Shown piece by piece: positions 9,660-23,252 of a stretch of DNA of 64,000 bases (position 1 is its first letter; the number at the start of each line of letters is the position of its first letter). The notes below the pieces were generated by a model. That model was given only the letters and a program-made list of their open reading frames with translations, was not told where the DNA came from and did not search any database. The stretch comes from Polyodon spathula (taxonomy: Eukaryota; Chordata; Actinopteri; Acipenseriformes; Polyodontidae). The position numbers and the translations under genes are program-made. Where the stretch lies: assembly GCF_017654505.1 (NCBI RefSeq), contig NC_054534.1, positions 24,537,689-24,601,688 of the forward strand. The letters run 5' to 3'.

Positions 9660-12600
9660 ACAGTAAAAAGTTAGCACAACTGATAATGTCCTGTACAACA
9701 TGCTGAATCCTATACTTGTACTGCAAGTTAACTGGATGGACACCAATAAAGTTAAACATTTTTTTTCTTGTGAAAACTATGTGTCAGTGTAGAAGGGGGT
9801 GGGAATCAGCTATGAGAGATTGGAGAGAAAGACACAGAGGTTGTCACGCCACATAGGCGCACAGGTTTTATTAACAAACAGAAGAGCCATGTGTCAATAC
9901 CAGCGATGGTAGAGCAAAGGCACATACACATACTGGACTAAAACAGAAATCCTGAATACAACAAGTCAAAGCAAAACACGGTGGGATACAAACACAGTTA
10001 ATAAAACAAAAGCTGGCCAAAACACAGTTTACACAGTCATGCTCAGTACTGGTGTAAGGGGAAGCTTTTACCTAACTACATAAGACTAATGTTTCAGAAC
10101 ACGTGACTACATATCAATACATTTGCAATTATAAAACTCACAGTGTAGAAGACAACAGCAGTTGAAAAGTTGGTTACAAGCATTATGCTGGATTGTGTAA
10201 CTCTTAACATGATTTCCAATTTAAAGATGGATGATATTTCAAAAAAACAAAACAAAAAAAAATAGAAAGCCAAATATACTGTAGTGCTAGTCACACACAT
10301 AGTAACCCATTTTAAACAGTTACAAATGGCACTGTCTTCATACCGTGGAAGCAACCATTTTAAGGTCAAATGGTTACTGCAAGTTACACAGAAAGCAGTA
10401 TAATACATCTGCAAACTTCCACTAGTAGGCTGAATTACTAAATGAAATGATTTATTTTTCTAAAATCAACTAGAATACAAAAAAACCTTCATTTAATGTA
10501 TTTTCTTCATTTAGACGACTGAACCATCACGACATTGCACCGAGAGACTTCAGAGCATTCTGGAAAGTGCAATGTATCATTACACTAAATAATTAAAATC
10601 TAATACTCCAATATGACAGAATATGTAGGCCTATATTAATGATGTCTTGGCTTTTGGTGTGATTAATCAGGTGATGAGTGATGTAAGTTATTTAATAATT
10701 ACTATGTCAAGAACACTTATCTTAATGGCCTTTGAATAAGAAACCCCATAATAAAATGAAATGTCTTTTGGTTTAAAACATAGGAGCAACAGACATAGTG
10801 AAAATGGTTTATTAAAGCACAGTATGTACAGGGACAAGATGGTTCGCAGAGTCATTTTCTTTCTTCTACTCAAAATCGTTTAAAATTGCCACTGGCAAAC
10901 AGATAAAACAGTTCCGGAAACTCGCTAGTTGGTTAGCTAAAAAACATACCATAATCCCTGGTAACCTGTCTGAGACCTAATCAACAACAGACGGAAGTAA
11001 TGCCTTAAAAAGGAAAACATGTATACATTCCCCAGCAGCAGAATACAAAACTTAAGAAATACTGTCAAATTCACATTCACAAATTGCCATTAAAATAGAA
11101 TTGCAATAGTACCTTTTACATCAGCAAATACCAGAAATACACAACATCGGCAAATAATTGACACTCGCTGATAAATATTCACTTATAATAACTGTCATCT
11201 AAAGCAGAAGCATGAAGTAAAACAGCTTCCACATCACACTGGAGAGCTCTAGTTGCTCCCCTCAAAGCTTCTAAACTCTTGTGTGCTTCTTAAGAAAGGT
11301 CATAAAACCCTTTTAAAAAATCAGATTAACTTCTTCATTCAAAATTCATCCTCATGAAGGAACACTCGGTGCTTTGGCAGGATCAAACTCTAGTATTTTG
11401 ATACCTTCTGTGACTCGCATAAGATTAAGACGACGCCTAGGTATGCCATCCTTTGCATTGAGGAGTCTACAGCAGTTAGTAATCTAATATAATACCAAGT
11501 TTACACTACCCCTTTTTTTTTTTTAAATGTAAATGCAGCCGTCCCAATTCCAGCCGCCCCAAAAGTGGCCTGTTCCAGGAGGTGACTTTGCGACAGCATT
11601 GATCCGTTTTTTGCTCTACTGTCAACGCATCGGTCCCCGAGTCAGCTCACGCAGACGCACGCTCTAAGCACACCCCCCAATGTCAGTGTCGCTCAGCCGT
11701 CTCCTTGGAAACAGGATGCATAAGCACACTCATATGAAGCCGTGGACATGACAGACTGCAGTGTCAAGAGCCAGTGCTTGCTACTATTTTTAATAGTCTA
11801 TTCTGAGTCGTTTCACTCCTGCACAGGATCCTGGACATTTATCTTAGTAACCGCTAATAAGGGGCACGAAATGTACACTTGTCTGACAATGACATGAAAA
11901 CAGAGAACCAACACAATACTACAATTTAGTTCATATGATATGTACTAGTTGTATATTGTAGTGCCCTATATATATATTTTTTTAAATGTGTCCTGCATAC
12001 TTCAACAACAATACATGACAAACGTGTTGTTATGATAAAAAATAAATCTTACTTACAAAATAATGCACCTTTCTACAATTTGCTTCACCTCCAATACAGT
12101 TAGCAAGTATCATATCCAAAGACACACGCATGCTTACAGGTCTAACACCGGATTAGAATGCCGCTCAAGTAAACATTTGTCGACTGAATTTTATTTTAAT
12201 TTTATTAATTTAAAAACAATTTGCAAATGAAATGAAGCTCAAATTATACCTGGGATAGATCAAACTGTTAAGGACTGAGAATGTCAATTTGAAAGCAACA
12301 CTGCTGAGAAAGACATCCTGTGGTTGATCTCAGACTGTACGCTGACAGACAGACGTCACATTTGTAGTGTGGGTGTTATACTCCTAAAATGACTAGTAAA
12401 GAACTGTACTTTTGTTCCAATGTTTTTTTTTTTTTTTTAAGAGCGACTCACTCTGATGAAGTACTGTAATTCTGGATTCACAGGGAAAAAAAATCGAAGT
12501 GTCTCATTACAAACCACTGCTAAACCCCACAGGATTAACATTTCTAGTTACGCAGAAGAGAAGCCCACTGCTGTTTTCCATACTAATCAGAACTTCAAAT

Positions 12601-12761
12601 TCATCACCTGCTATTCACATCCAGACAACTGTACTTTTAAATATTTTTACTTGTTCAATGACTTGTATTCCCAAGTTGTTAAAAAAAAAAAACACTGATT
12701 AAAAATGCTAATAAAATACCTTCCCTGTTTCCTCTTATTATTATGTAGATGATGTCTTTAT

Positions 12762-12763
<2 letters not shown>
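9660..12763. repeat. Tandem duplication, copy 2 (3.1-kb unit)
   Basis: Second copy of the unit at 6528-9642, bounded left by poly(T) 9643-9659 and right by poly(T) from 12764. Differences from copy 1 include G/A near 11924, T/C near 12164, A/G near 12182, G/A near 12199, C/T near 12288, A/G near 12498 and C/T near 12665. Divergence well below 1% points to a recent event, recent gene conversion, or two haplotypes placed in tandem by the assembler. Confidence 0.95.

Positions 12764-12798
<35 letters not shown>
12764..12798. repeat. Poly(T) at right boundary of the tandem duplication
   Basis: About 35 T. Sequence after it (AACTACAGAGGCC) is unique in the window, so the duplication ends in this tract. 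Confidence 0.9.
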
Positions 12799-12801
<3 letters not shown>

Positions 12802-13954
12802 TACAGAGGCCAAGACCAAAAGCTTCATGTATCAACATTGGAATATAGCCTGAATGTAAACACAGTGCAAAGTTTATACAATTCACAAAAGGAATATGGG
12901 CCATGTTAGTAACATAAGAATATAAATGCAATTCATATTCTTGGTCACCCCATATTTAGGTCTGCAACCCCATTCACATTTGCGTTTATAAGGCACCTTT
13001 GTGTGTTCACGTGCGTCTGAAAAGCAGGCCTAAAATGTGGCTAACTGCTTCTTTTTGTTGTTTTTTGTTGTTTTTAATAGAGCCATAGCCTGCACTCAGA
13101 ATTATTGTTATTATTATTATTATTCTCTTGGAAGACTACCTATCATATGGCTATAACAAAACCCTTGTCCCACATGTCAATGCCAACTTCATTAAGGGAG
13201 TTGCCCTAACCTAAATACAGCAATACGTCATCACATGTCAAATACACTCTGCTCAACACGCACGATACATAACAAACCACTGCTCTAGCGCCAGTAGAAT
13301 AACATTAACATTGAAATATTACAGTGAGGGTCTCACCCTCACATGATACATCAACAATCGTAATATTTGTGGATGAGAACAGTATTTTATGTGTGTGTGA
13401 AGCAAGCACCTAAAAGGAAACGATCGGCATGTTAATGTAAAGACGCACACTTCTGTAGCTATACACAGTATATCGCTGTGTGCAAAAAAAAAAAAAAAAA
13501 TATTGAGATCCACAATCCTGTGGTTTTTATATTTCTCTCAGTTACTAAATAACAGGAAGAAAATGTAATTGTGACAAATTAAGCATAATAATGAATGCAC
13601 TGCAGCTTGTATATTATTTTTATTTCATTTAATATTTTTAGAATTGTGTGATGTAGCACAGCATTCAGATTTCCATTTACCTTTCGCGCACGTGGGTGTG
13701 TGGGAGTGTCTACTGAGCTACGTAACCACATTGGTAATGTGATACGAAAGGCCAGCCCTAAATCTGCTTTGCCCTGGGTCCCAGATTGTAGGCCCTGGGC
13801 CGCATCAAAAAGGCAGCCTAAATCTGAGCGTGGGCCGTCTTTTCTTTTTTGGAGCGTTCACATATGGGAAAGGCAACCCCTTAAAATTGCGAGTGTTAAC
13901 GGGGTCTAATTCTGCTTCAGAAATAAATAAATAAAATAAATAAATAAATGATGT
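12799..13954. other. Noncoding, nothing recognised
   Basis: Intron-like sequence with a short (TTA)n run near 13107-13123, a poly(A) near 13484-13500 and an AAATA repeat near 13918-13948. No supported exon. Confidence 0.4.
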
Positions 13955-13962
13955 ATAGCTAT

Positions 13963-14734
13963 TAAGGCTGTCAATTAATTCCAGTTAGCTTCTGCGATTA
14001 ACAGGGCATTTTTTGGGAGATACACTTTTTTTAACGCACGTTAATTCCCACTACTCTGTCTTGACCCTGTTAGCGTACTGTCATTAATTTCCTACAGCAC
14101 CATTTCAATACACTCGAGTGCATGCCAGGATTGAATGAGTGTCATCATCGTTTGAATATAAAATTAGTCATGGAACCGCATTATATAGCAAAGCATGCAA
14201 ACTGAAGTACTTTTGAATGGGAAGTTGTTTTTCTTTTTTTTTAACTTTCTGACGGTTCATTGGATAGAAAGAGGGTTACCTGTCAAAGTGAGTTCCAAGT
14301 ATCACAGAAATACATCAGTTCTCAAAATACACTTTCTAGTAGTTCTTCTACAGACAACAACAATACAGCAACAATACAACACCAAATGAAGCCTATCGGT
14401 TTTGACAGACTACTCTTAGAAATTCAGGATTGCTTGAATCAAGCTAAGTCTGATACCAGTGCTGTTACAAAGTGGATAGCTACCGACTGCAGCCCCGTTA
14501 ACACTGCAGGTTTGTTTTATTTCAATAACCAAATTTATTTTAAACGATATTACAGTGCACTCCATTTATAAGAATCACTGATATAACAAATCACCCACAT
14601 ATAGTGATCAAATCCAGAAATAGGAAAACAGCAATTTTATGCTGGGTATTTTTTTGGGGGATAATAATAATAATAATAATAATAATAATCCTTCCAAGCT
14701 TAAAATTGTTTATTAAAGAATATATTGTTTTTTA

Positions 14735-14767
<33 letters not shown>

Positions 14768-14894
14768 TCAATGAGATGGATGCAGTAATTCTATCCATTA
14801 AAAATAAAATTAAAACTAAGATTAACTGAGGCACATTTTTTTTTAAATCTCAAGATTAATTGTTATTAATTGTTTTAATTGCTTGACAGTCCTA
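13963..14894 (+). mobile_element. Short hAT-like DNA transposon relic
   Basis: The ends are imperfect terminal inverted repeats: left TAAGGCTGTCAATTAATT, right ending AATTGCTTGACAGTCCTA. Flanking 8-mers ATAGCTAT (13955-13962) and ATAGATAA (14895-14902) match at six of eight positions, consistent with an aged 8-bp target duplication of the hAT class. An open frame at 14260-14571 contains FDRLLLEIQDCLNQAKSDTS, which may be transposase-derived but is too short to assign. Two (AAT)n runs lie inside (14661-14689, 14735-14767). Confidence 0.6.
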
Positions 14895-14902
14895 ATAGAT
14901 AA

Positions 14903-17900
14903 ACAAACAGTAGGCAGTTAATATTCACAATAAACAGAACTTTGTGTAATCACCCCTGGTGGAATTACAATTCCTTTTTACACCGGCACATATAAATGGC
15001 ATTTTATATAAATAGTGGATCAGAGTTTCAGTTTTTGCTACAGCATGAAATTAACTTGAACAAACTACTAAATGAAAGGCATGTTTGTTTCTCATTTTGT
15101 AACCTGAAAATAGATATTTTTTTCTGTTTTAAACAAACACTTAATTACAGACTATGGGTCCTATTCACTAAGATGAATCTCTTATTAGGACTATTTTGAT
15201 GAAGTACAGTAAAATCTAGTGTATTATTATATTTTCTAGACGATGTATACACGCTGCATACGTGTTTAGTCTTTTGAAAGGATGCTCACAATCTATGGTA
15301 ATGTAAAACATGTCTGATATAGTATCCAATTCGACTACTTTATGTTTGTTTTATACGGGCATTAAAAGCTTTGCACTAAATTTCAACTGCTGTTTATATC
15401 AACCCCAATGCGTGGGTGTTTGAAAGAAATGCCAGGCGATCGGCATTAAACACAACACTTAAATGTGTACTCATATTTCACAAAAGCAAAGATGGCACAC
15501 AAAATATACCCACCTGAAAGCACCACATCAGGACAGCCATCATGCAAATGTACCAGTCTTCCACTTATCTGCTTGGAGGTGCTTGATGATGTCATTTACA
15601 ATACTTACAAAACCTCAGACAGTACTCCCACAGTTTATATAGCCACATGCTTCTTAGAGAACCCAAGTGTTTGTACAATATTCTGTATTTTTTATTGCTA
15701 GCCTATCATAGAATGTTTTGTCTTATTTTGTATTTCTACACAGTTCACTATCCCATGAATTTAATATGCAATAAATAATATAGCTGAAACCAGGTGTGTT
15801 CAGTACAGTGTTCCAATACTGACACGAAGTGGGTCTAAAGATAAACAAAAGCAACAATGATTTAGAGTCCACACAGTGACCTGAGGAAACTTTATGGGTA
15901 AATTGCCTGCAATGTTATTCATCTGTAGTGCTTTAATTGTTTTAACTGTACACAAAAGTATATGCCAGTTTGCCCTTCACACTGCGGTTGTTTCCTTGCC
16001 TGTTTGTTTTGTTTACAAGCAGAGATTTGCTTCTTGGAAACAGTACTTGCATATCTGCTATAACAGTGGCATCTAGATACCACAACCTGACATAGGTAAG
16101 CCAAGATAATAACCCTTTGATGTGTTACTATAAGGAGCTCAAATAAATAGTTTGTTTCATACATTTTATTTCAAGACTCTGGTCAAGACATGTTCAGACA
16201 TGCCCTTTTTTCGTCCCTTAATTCTGCACGTTAGGAACTGAATAGAGACTAGCTGCAATTGCCCGTCACATAATTCTATTGCTGATAGCCGAGTTCATAG
16301 TTACATAGTAATCCTACTTGGTGCACGGTATATTGTTACATAAACACATTATACAATGACACACTGTGTGAAGCGCCACTTCTTAATGTAAACAAACAGG
16401 GAAGGTTTCTAACCCTGCTCTATACTTGTTACTGCAAGCTTCAAATCTTAGTTATTTATGTAATTTAATGCATATTTTGAGCTCTTTTTAAGTTTTATCT
16501 AAATTGTTTGTTTGTTTGGTTTTTTTGGGGGTGTGGGGGTGGGCACACACTCTTCTGGGGTTTTTGTGTGCCTAAGCATTTTTCTACATTTCTCCACAAT
16601 TTGCAATTCTGTTTTAAATTCTCACTATCTAACTGTAATATAGCTTTAAATCCAGCGAACAAGCTGTAATCTCGTTTTAAATCTTGCAAGCAAAGTCTCC
16701 AATAGAAACGTACAGTAGTCGGGGTGGATTTAAAGTATTCAGAATGAATCAATGATAAATAGGAGTCAGGAAGGAGGGACATTGTAGCAGTTTTCTTTAA
16801 ATGGGAAAGGGGTGAAATCAAAGTGAATTGAGTAACCATTTCCAGTGTTTTTCGGTGTTTATTGGCTATACACCAATTTCTTTTTTTTTTGTATCGGGTG
16901 TTTTATCGTTTTTTTATCGGTTAAGGTAAATCTTATGAAACTAGGGTGTTTATCAATGTATACCTTGTCGTATACAGTAATTTCTTAATCCACTGAAGGA
17001 TTTTATTGAATTATTTTGCAGGTCTGTGAAATCCCCCTGGATTTTGGCGATTATCCTGAAGTAACCTTGAATTGGTGGCTAATGAGTTAGGGCTCATTTA
17101 GTACACGTGGAAATGTAAATTACATGAACGTTATTATTAGGTACAGTAAAAAAAAAAAAAGTGTTTCGATTGATTCAAATACTCACTTTGCTGCTGGTGT
17201 GCTTATTTTCACAAGGGTATGTCACAGTCTTGCACGAGGGCCCACTAAATCCTAGTGCCGGCACATATTATACAATATATGCATACAAAAACAGAGAAAG
17301 TTCCATCTACTTAGTACAGCATCTTACTAACACTGCCCTAAAATAAAGTATGTTTCTTATTCTGTACACTTCATCTTTAATTTAATGCAGTCTTTAATTA
17401 GAAGCACCAAACTAGTTTTCAGCGGCACATGTCTGTGTCAGCCGGGCTGTTATTTTCACTGGACCTGAATCCATATCTCATTATACTTAAGCTGCCTCTG
17501 TGTGTGTGCAGGGATCACTCAGCAGCCTGGCTGCGATTCATTTTTAAATCAGAAGGGAGAAACGCTGCCTGTAAGCCTCTAAATCTCGCTCACTCCCGGA
17601 CCAAAGCCAGGATCACATCTGAATGCAGTGTCTATTTAGTTATACAGTTTTTACACTGGACTTCGACAATGTAGACAGGGCACACTCCAGCTAGACTCAC
17701 TTCTGTTCCCTTTCATGCTGGAGGAAAATAGGGGGTCGAGTTTACCATACCCCCAGAGGTACTTTCACAATACCAAACATATTTCTTCAAGAATAGCATT
17801 ATTAAAAAATGAATCCTGAAGTACTCAAGGTCAGTACACCACATTATACTGTATATAAAACCTATGAGAAATCAAAACAATCACCATTAAGAGTTTGTCA

Positions 17901-18654
17901 TAATTCCAGTACATCTTCTAATTCATGTGCCAATGTCATTCAGTGCATAGAACATAAGGCTACATTCCAACAACACTTATGTTTTATGATTTATGGTGAT
18001 TTATAATAAGTTAACACATCATGTGTAGGGCGTCTCTTATTATTACAGAAATAATTTTGCTTTGCTGTCGCCCAAACTGAAAGAGATGAAACCTCTTATA
18101 ACATTAAGAGACACGCAAGCACTGCAAACCAGTATGTGCATGTGTGTGCCTTACCTCCTCTAAAAGGTCCATGTCGCTTGATTTTTGGTATTTGTATTCA
18201 TGCACAGGTCAAGGAATTTAAAATACGGTAATCAATGTGTTAGCAAATTATTTTTTACAGCTCTGTGGGTTCTGGACTGTTCTAGTTCCCTATTGTGAAG
18301 GCATAAGGAGAGATTGCTAACTAGATGAGAAGGGAATACTAACAGCTGCTATGTACCAGTACTGAACTTGTTTTTAAAATTACCATAAGCTCCTTGCACT
18401 TTAAAGTTGATGCAAGTACAAAGTTTGCCCCTATTTTCACTGAAAGGAATAAAACAATTTTAACATCATATGTGTGAGATACCATTTAAAACATCTGTCA
18501 GAACAGTCATTGGAAATGATTTGGCTTGACGAGTCTGCAAGGTGTTTTAACTTACTGAGGAACATGTGGAAATTCTGCAATGATTACCACTTAACAGAAG
18601 TCAGTTAGAGTGGAAATCTGTAGCAACGTCTGTTCTCCATTAAGATAAAGTTTC
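14903..18654. other. Noncoding, probable CAMK4 intron 1 with old repeats
   Basis: AT-rich sequence. A minus frame at 16495-16839 is the longest open stretch and contains LKAILQLDSENLKQNCKLWR-like sequence, possibly repeat-derived, but no domain is certain. At 17360-17395 lies one copy of a motif (CACTTCATCTTTAATTTAA) that recurs next to the hAT element at 21523 and near 22049. No exon supported. Confidence 0.35.
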
Positions 18655-18662
18655 TTTCTTAT

Positions 18663-19134
18663 TAGGGGTGCACTGATGCTTGTATTTTCATAACTGCCTA
18701 TAAGAAGCATTTGTAAATAAATCAAAACTCAACTGTTTATTAATGTGTTGATTTCAAAACAAGACACGCTGTCCTTCCCTCACCTTTACAACTGAGTACC
18801 AATCAATGATAATTAATAAGGATGTGCATTTTGGTACATTTTAATGAACGTTTAAACACTATGCAGTATCATAGTTTAAGCCATATTTGTTATCTATATG
18901 CAAACATGCACTTTATATTGCATTCTGATATATATCAACAACTTTGTTTATTGATTTCTAAGCAAACAAACTAAAATGTAACAAACAAAAAAAAAAAATC
19001 ACCAATTCAATATTGTCAATAAGTCTTATGTACTGGTGTAAGTAATTCTGGCATCTTTAAATGTCCTCTGTACTCAATGTTTTTTTAAAAAGTATATTGT
19101 TGCTGACATGTATGTTTGTTTCTTCAAAAGGTTC

Positions 19135-19168
<34 letters not shown>

Positions 19169-19240
19169 CTAAGTAACTTTGCCCAAAATTATAATAATCC
19201 ATAATTAGTACAGATAATTATAATCTGTAATTTAGTACAG

Positions 19241-19279
<39 letters not shown>

Positions 19280-21522
19280 GTAGATGCATCAACAGTTGCA
19301 AATAACAGCCAATATCCATCAGAAAGTTTATAAAAAAATAAATCATAAAAAAGCAAGCACATATTCTTTTCTCATTTTAGATGTACTTCAAGTTCCCTTT
19401 TAAAAATAGTAGTATGTTAACATTTTCAGACAGCAATCGGTTTAAAAGTTTGTTGACAATTATGCCAGCTGTAGAAAACATCTGCTCTGATGGTACAGAA
19501 TTAGCGGGTATACAAAGACATTCTCTTGCCAGTTTTGAGAAATGCTGAAACCTGTTTTCATTTTCTTTCCAAAAATGAATTGGATTTGTTTTGAGGTCTT
19601 CAGCTAGTTCACTGAGATATCTTTTCAGTTCGCCCTTCTTGTTTTCAGTATGTGCTCTGCCACACTGGCCGCCCATTAAGTAAGAAAGAGCTGAAGAGGA
19701 GGCTGATGCTCTGTGGTAGCAGTGGACGGCGTTACCAAAATGATGAAATCCTGAAGACTGTCGTGCACATATGATGTCCAAAAAAATGGTGGCTGCTTGT
19801 GTTGAGGGTCCAGGACCATTGCGTTTATGAATGTGTTCTCCGTCACGTTGTCAGTGTTTAGAGTAAATCTTCCATGTCGTTCACAGAGCACGATGGTCTT
19901 GAAATCACGGACAACAGCAGAGTCATCCTCCAATCTACACAAGTGATTAGTTATCAGGCCATATACAATAGGATACACTGAAGAGACTGGTGCATTTTGC
20001 TTTAAAGACATTGCCTGTGTAGCCACGTGGAACGGTTTAAGTACTTGAACCATCTCTGCCATGTTTTCCCAGTCCCAGTCTCTCATTTCGAGCACCCTAG
20101 CATCTGCGTTTTTGATAACCTCTCGATCACTCTAAACTGCATTTGTTGGCCACCATTGTTTGACTAGCCATATAAACATTGAAAATGCTATTCCATCGAG
20201 TGCGCCGATACTGCATTAGAAAATGTGTAGGTGTTGCAAACTGTTCCCGCTTCTTTTCCACTGCGCGGGCAGCAACAGTGCTGCGATGGAAGTAACCTAG
20301 TAACCCTTTATCAAGACTACAATTTATACACAGATGTAGTGTGTTTGCAAAACAAGCAACGTCGTCCCATGTTTCCAGCAGCGATCATGTTACTTGCACT
20401 GTCATGTGCACATGCAACAATCTTTTCCTGTAATCCAAGTTATTCGGTTATTTCTGTTTTGAACAGTGTGTCGCTCAGGCATTGCAACAGTTTCCAGTAC
20501 GTTTCCTATCAGCTCCCAGGTGGGACTAAAGTATTGCACAGTTACAGTTGTGTACAAATCCACAGCCAGACTCGTCCAAGTATCTGTGCTGTGTTTTTCT
20601 TTCTTCTTTCACTGAATCATACATACGCCGTATTCGTGCTGTAATAGCTTTGCAACACGGAACTTGATATGGTGGCTGCAGATATTTCAAAAGAGACGCA
20701 AATCCCTCTGCTTCTACTACACTAATAGGCAACGTATCCTTTACGATCATTTCTCCCACAAGATTACTGGTTTGTTCTCTTCTCTGTGCTGAACACTTTG
20801 TAAGCCCCACAAAGCTGCCGATCTTTTGTTGTGCTGCAGCGCTACCACAGGCCGCACTATCACGCTGGCCTTCTGCCTCATTTGAAAGGACGTGTTTCAA
20901 TTTAAGACGGTTTAGCATCGTGTCTGTGATCCCACTATAACTTAATATACAGTTACATACAGTGCATTGCACTGATTGGAAATTCATTTTCCTCTTATTC
21001 AGGGTGCTGGCATGTGTACTGCCTTACTACTGTAGTGAAGACGTAAACTGACAATGAAAATATATTGCAAAACTAGAAAATGCAACCGATTCGTCACGTA
21101 AATGTGACCGTTCCTATCCTTAAACCCGAGCTACTACTGTGGAAACTGGGATATCTATTTCTCTGTGGAGTTTTACCAGAGATAACACCCTGACTACAAT
21201 GCCACAATTCACTGCATTGATGATGCACTACAAAAAAAATACTGAGGAATGTATAAAAAAAAAAAAAAAAAAAAATCATAAAAGGAAGTTACAAAAAAAA
21301 AAAATCACATTAAATATAAATTAGTTTTAGTTAGTTTGATTGACAGGTTCTATGTTCAATATCACTGCCAGATTGATACTGATTGATAATCAATAATTGT
21401 GTGAAAACAAGGGAAGCCGAGGGACCACATTGTTTTTGTGTTGAGTAATTAAAGGGTTTTATTCCATTTAATTAATACCTAACAACTTCAAATTTCTTAA
21501 AGGCATTTAAGGCGCACCCCTA
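18663..21522 (-). mobile_element. hAT DNA transposon with perfect 8-bp target duplication
   Basis: Left end TAGGGGTGCACTGATGC; right end GGCGCACCCCTA, whose reverse complement TAGGGGTGCGCC pairs with it over about 12 bp with one mismatch. The flanking 8-mers are identical: TTTCTTAT at 18655-18662 and 21523-21530. Total length is 2860 bp. It carries a decayed transposase on the minus strand (19377-20987), poly(A) runs and an (AAT)n at 19241-19278. The exact target duplication fixes both boundaries. The broken transposase means this copy is inactive. Confidence 0.9.
19377..20987 (-). pseudogene. Decayed hAT transposase (BED finger to C-terminal dimerisation region)
   Basis: Minus-strand reading in several frames. 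The 5' part (20526-20987) starts MNFQSVQCTVCNC with a CxxC pair followed by a histidine-containing helix, as in a BED zinc finger. The middle (19676-20095) includes WENMAEMVQVLKPFHVAT, typical of the region before the hAT catalytic insertion. The 3' part (19377-19781) contains FWKENENRFQHFSKLARECL and PSEQMFSTAG, the conserved hAT C-terminal dimerisation block. Frame changes between 19676-19781 and across 20095-20526 break the gene. The hAT family catalyses cut-and-paste transposition; here no full protein can be made. Plus-strand open frames over this interval are antisense shadows. Confidence 0.85.
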
Positions 21523-21530
21523 TTTCTTAT

Positions 21531-23252
21531 TCTCTCCACTTCACCTTTAACTTAATGCAGTCTTCTCCTGTCTTTTCATTCGATCCCCCATATACCATAG
21601 TGAATGAGACTGGTTTGCACCCACGCCCTACGAGATGGATTGCTTTGGATGTGACTGATCAGACCAGGAGGAAGGTGCACACAGAATCACAACAGAGAAA
21701 GACACCTCTTTCATCCTTCAGTCAGGGAGCTGCAATTGTCAACCAAGAGAAAATAAACAAGAAGAATACGACATGTACTTTCAGACATTTGGAACGAATA
21801 TTCCCAGTGTTTCTGCTTCTTTTTTCTATATGACAGAATGTGTTACAACACTTATTACAGTGGACGGATATATTATATTAAATGTGATTGGTAAGGCAGT
21901 AATGTTATTATCATGGGCAAAAGAGAATTTAATACAGCTGTCAGAACACCTGTTAATATGTATGAGCAACCACAAACAGCTAGGGTGGAACTGATCTGAA
22001 GTCAAGGGCTGAAATCTGCAGCAATGAAAAAAAACAATGTTTCTTATTTTCTCCACTTCACCTTTAATTTAACATGTACTCTTACATGCAAAATAAGTGT
22101 GTGGGCTTGGAAAAAGCAATCTATTAGAAATCCATAAACAATGTAGTCTTTTATGTGTTACAGCCTACCCATTATGGCTGAATCAGCTTTCTTATGTTAC
22201 AGAATAAACGCTGGAGATTACATTTCAATAACAGATTAATCAGTCATGTGAGCACATTTACACAACAGCATGTGCTATAGGTGGCAGGTGTTTATTTTTT
22301 CTATTTGATTTTTTAGTTATTTTTTTTTTTTATTTCCCATATATTATAATGCTGCATTTTCATTCCGGCAATAAAAATCCCTTTGATAATCTAAAAACGA
22401 GTTGCATTTACAGTATGCTGCTGTTGCTCAAGGTTCACACACAACATTTTGATCTGCACACTGGAAACTGCAAGCCATGTGAAATGTTTACCTTCTTTAC
22501 TCAACTGAAGTTCCAACTTACTGGACTGCAGCCAAGCATCAAAGAGAAATGTCAATTACTATACTGAGATGTTGAATCTTATCTGCCACATCACAGCAAC
22601 TGAACAGCTATAGATTCAATCTGAAATGCCATTCAGTCTTTATTAAACAGAATGCCTGTATAAGGTCGAAGCAGCAACCTTAACAAGGAAACTGGGGAAT
22701 AGCAGATTAAAGAACACCCCTAGAAGTGTCCTGGGAGCCATAGGATTGTCTATCTTATAAAAACAAAACACACACAATGGGGTCACTTTAATGATATTTT
22801 ATATTAATACTATAGGTCTCAGCTACAGACTTGCATATTTTGTAGAGATGCAACAATTCAATTGAAGCATCGATTGACTATCCGTCCTTACATTTCCAGA
22901 GGTTCAATTACATATTATTGAACCGGTGCATCAGATTAGAGGCTGGTTTGAAGTCTCCCATGATTTAAAACATTGATAATGCAGTTATGCGCTTACTGTA
23001 TATTAGTGCTAGTATGGTCGGCAGCCAAAGTCACCACGTTGCTAGGATGCAAACTTTGAGCCTCTGGATTCGCGTTGGACAAGTCACATCAGTTAAAATA
23101 TTGGATTTTCCTTTTCCTGATTTAAAAACAAAAGCTGAACAATTTATTTAAAAAAAAAAAAAAAGAAGAATCCTAATGTTTGTTTTCGATTTTGAAAAAA
23201 AATTATGTTGATGCATCGATTATTGTCGATAAATGTTAATGTGATAAACGAT
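21531..23252. other. Noncoding, no gene recognised
   Basis: Contains the right half of the old repeat into which the hAT inserted (about 21523-21560) and another copy near 22000-22075. Otherwise AT-rich intron-like sequence without supported features. Confidence 0.4.

Noticed and set aside
16495..16839. 114-codon minus frame, possibly transposon-derived
   Set aside because: No catalytic or binding motif recognisable; might be repeat sequence but not supported as a gene.
20231..20644. 137-codon plus frame
   Set aside because: Antisense to the decayed hAT transposase.
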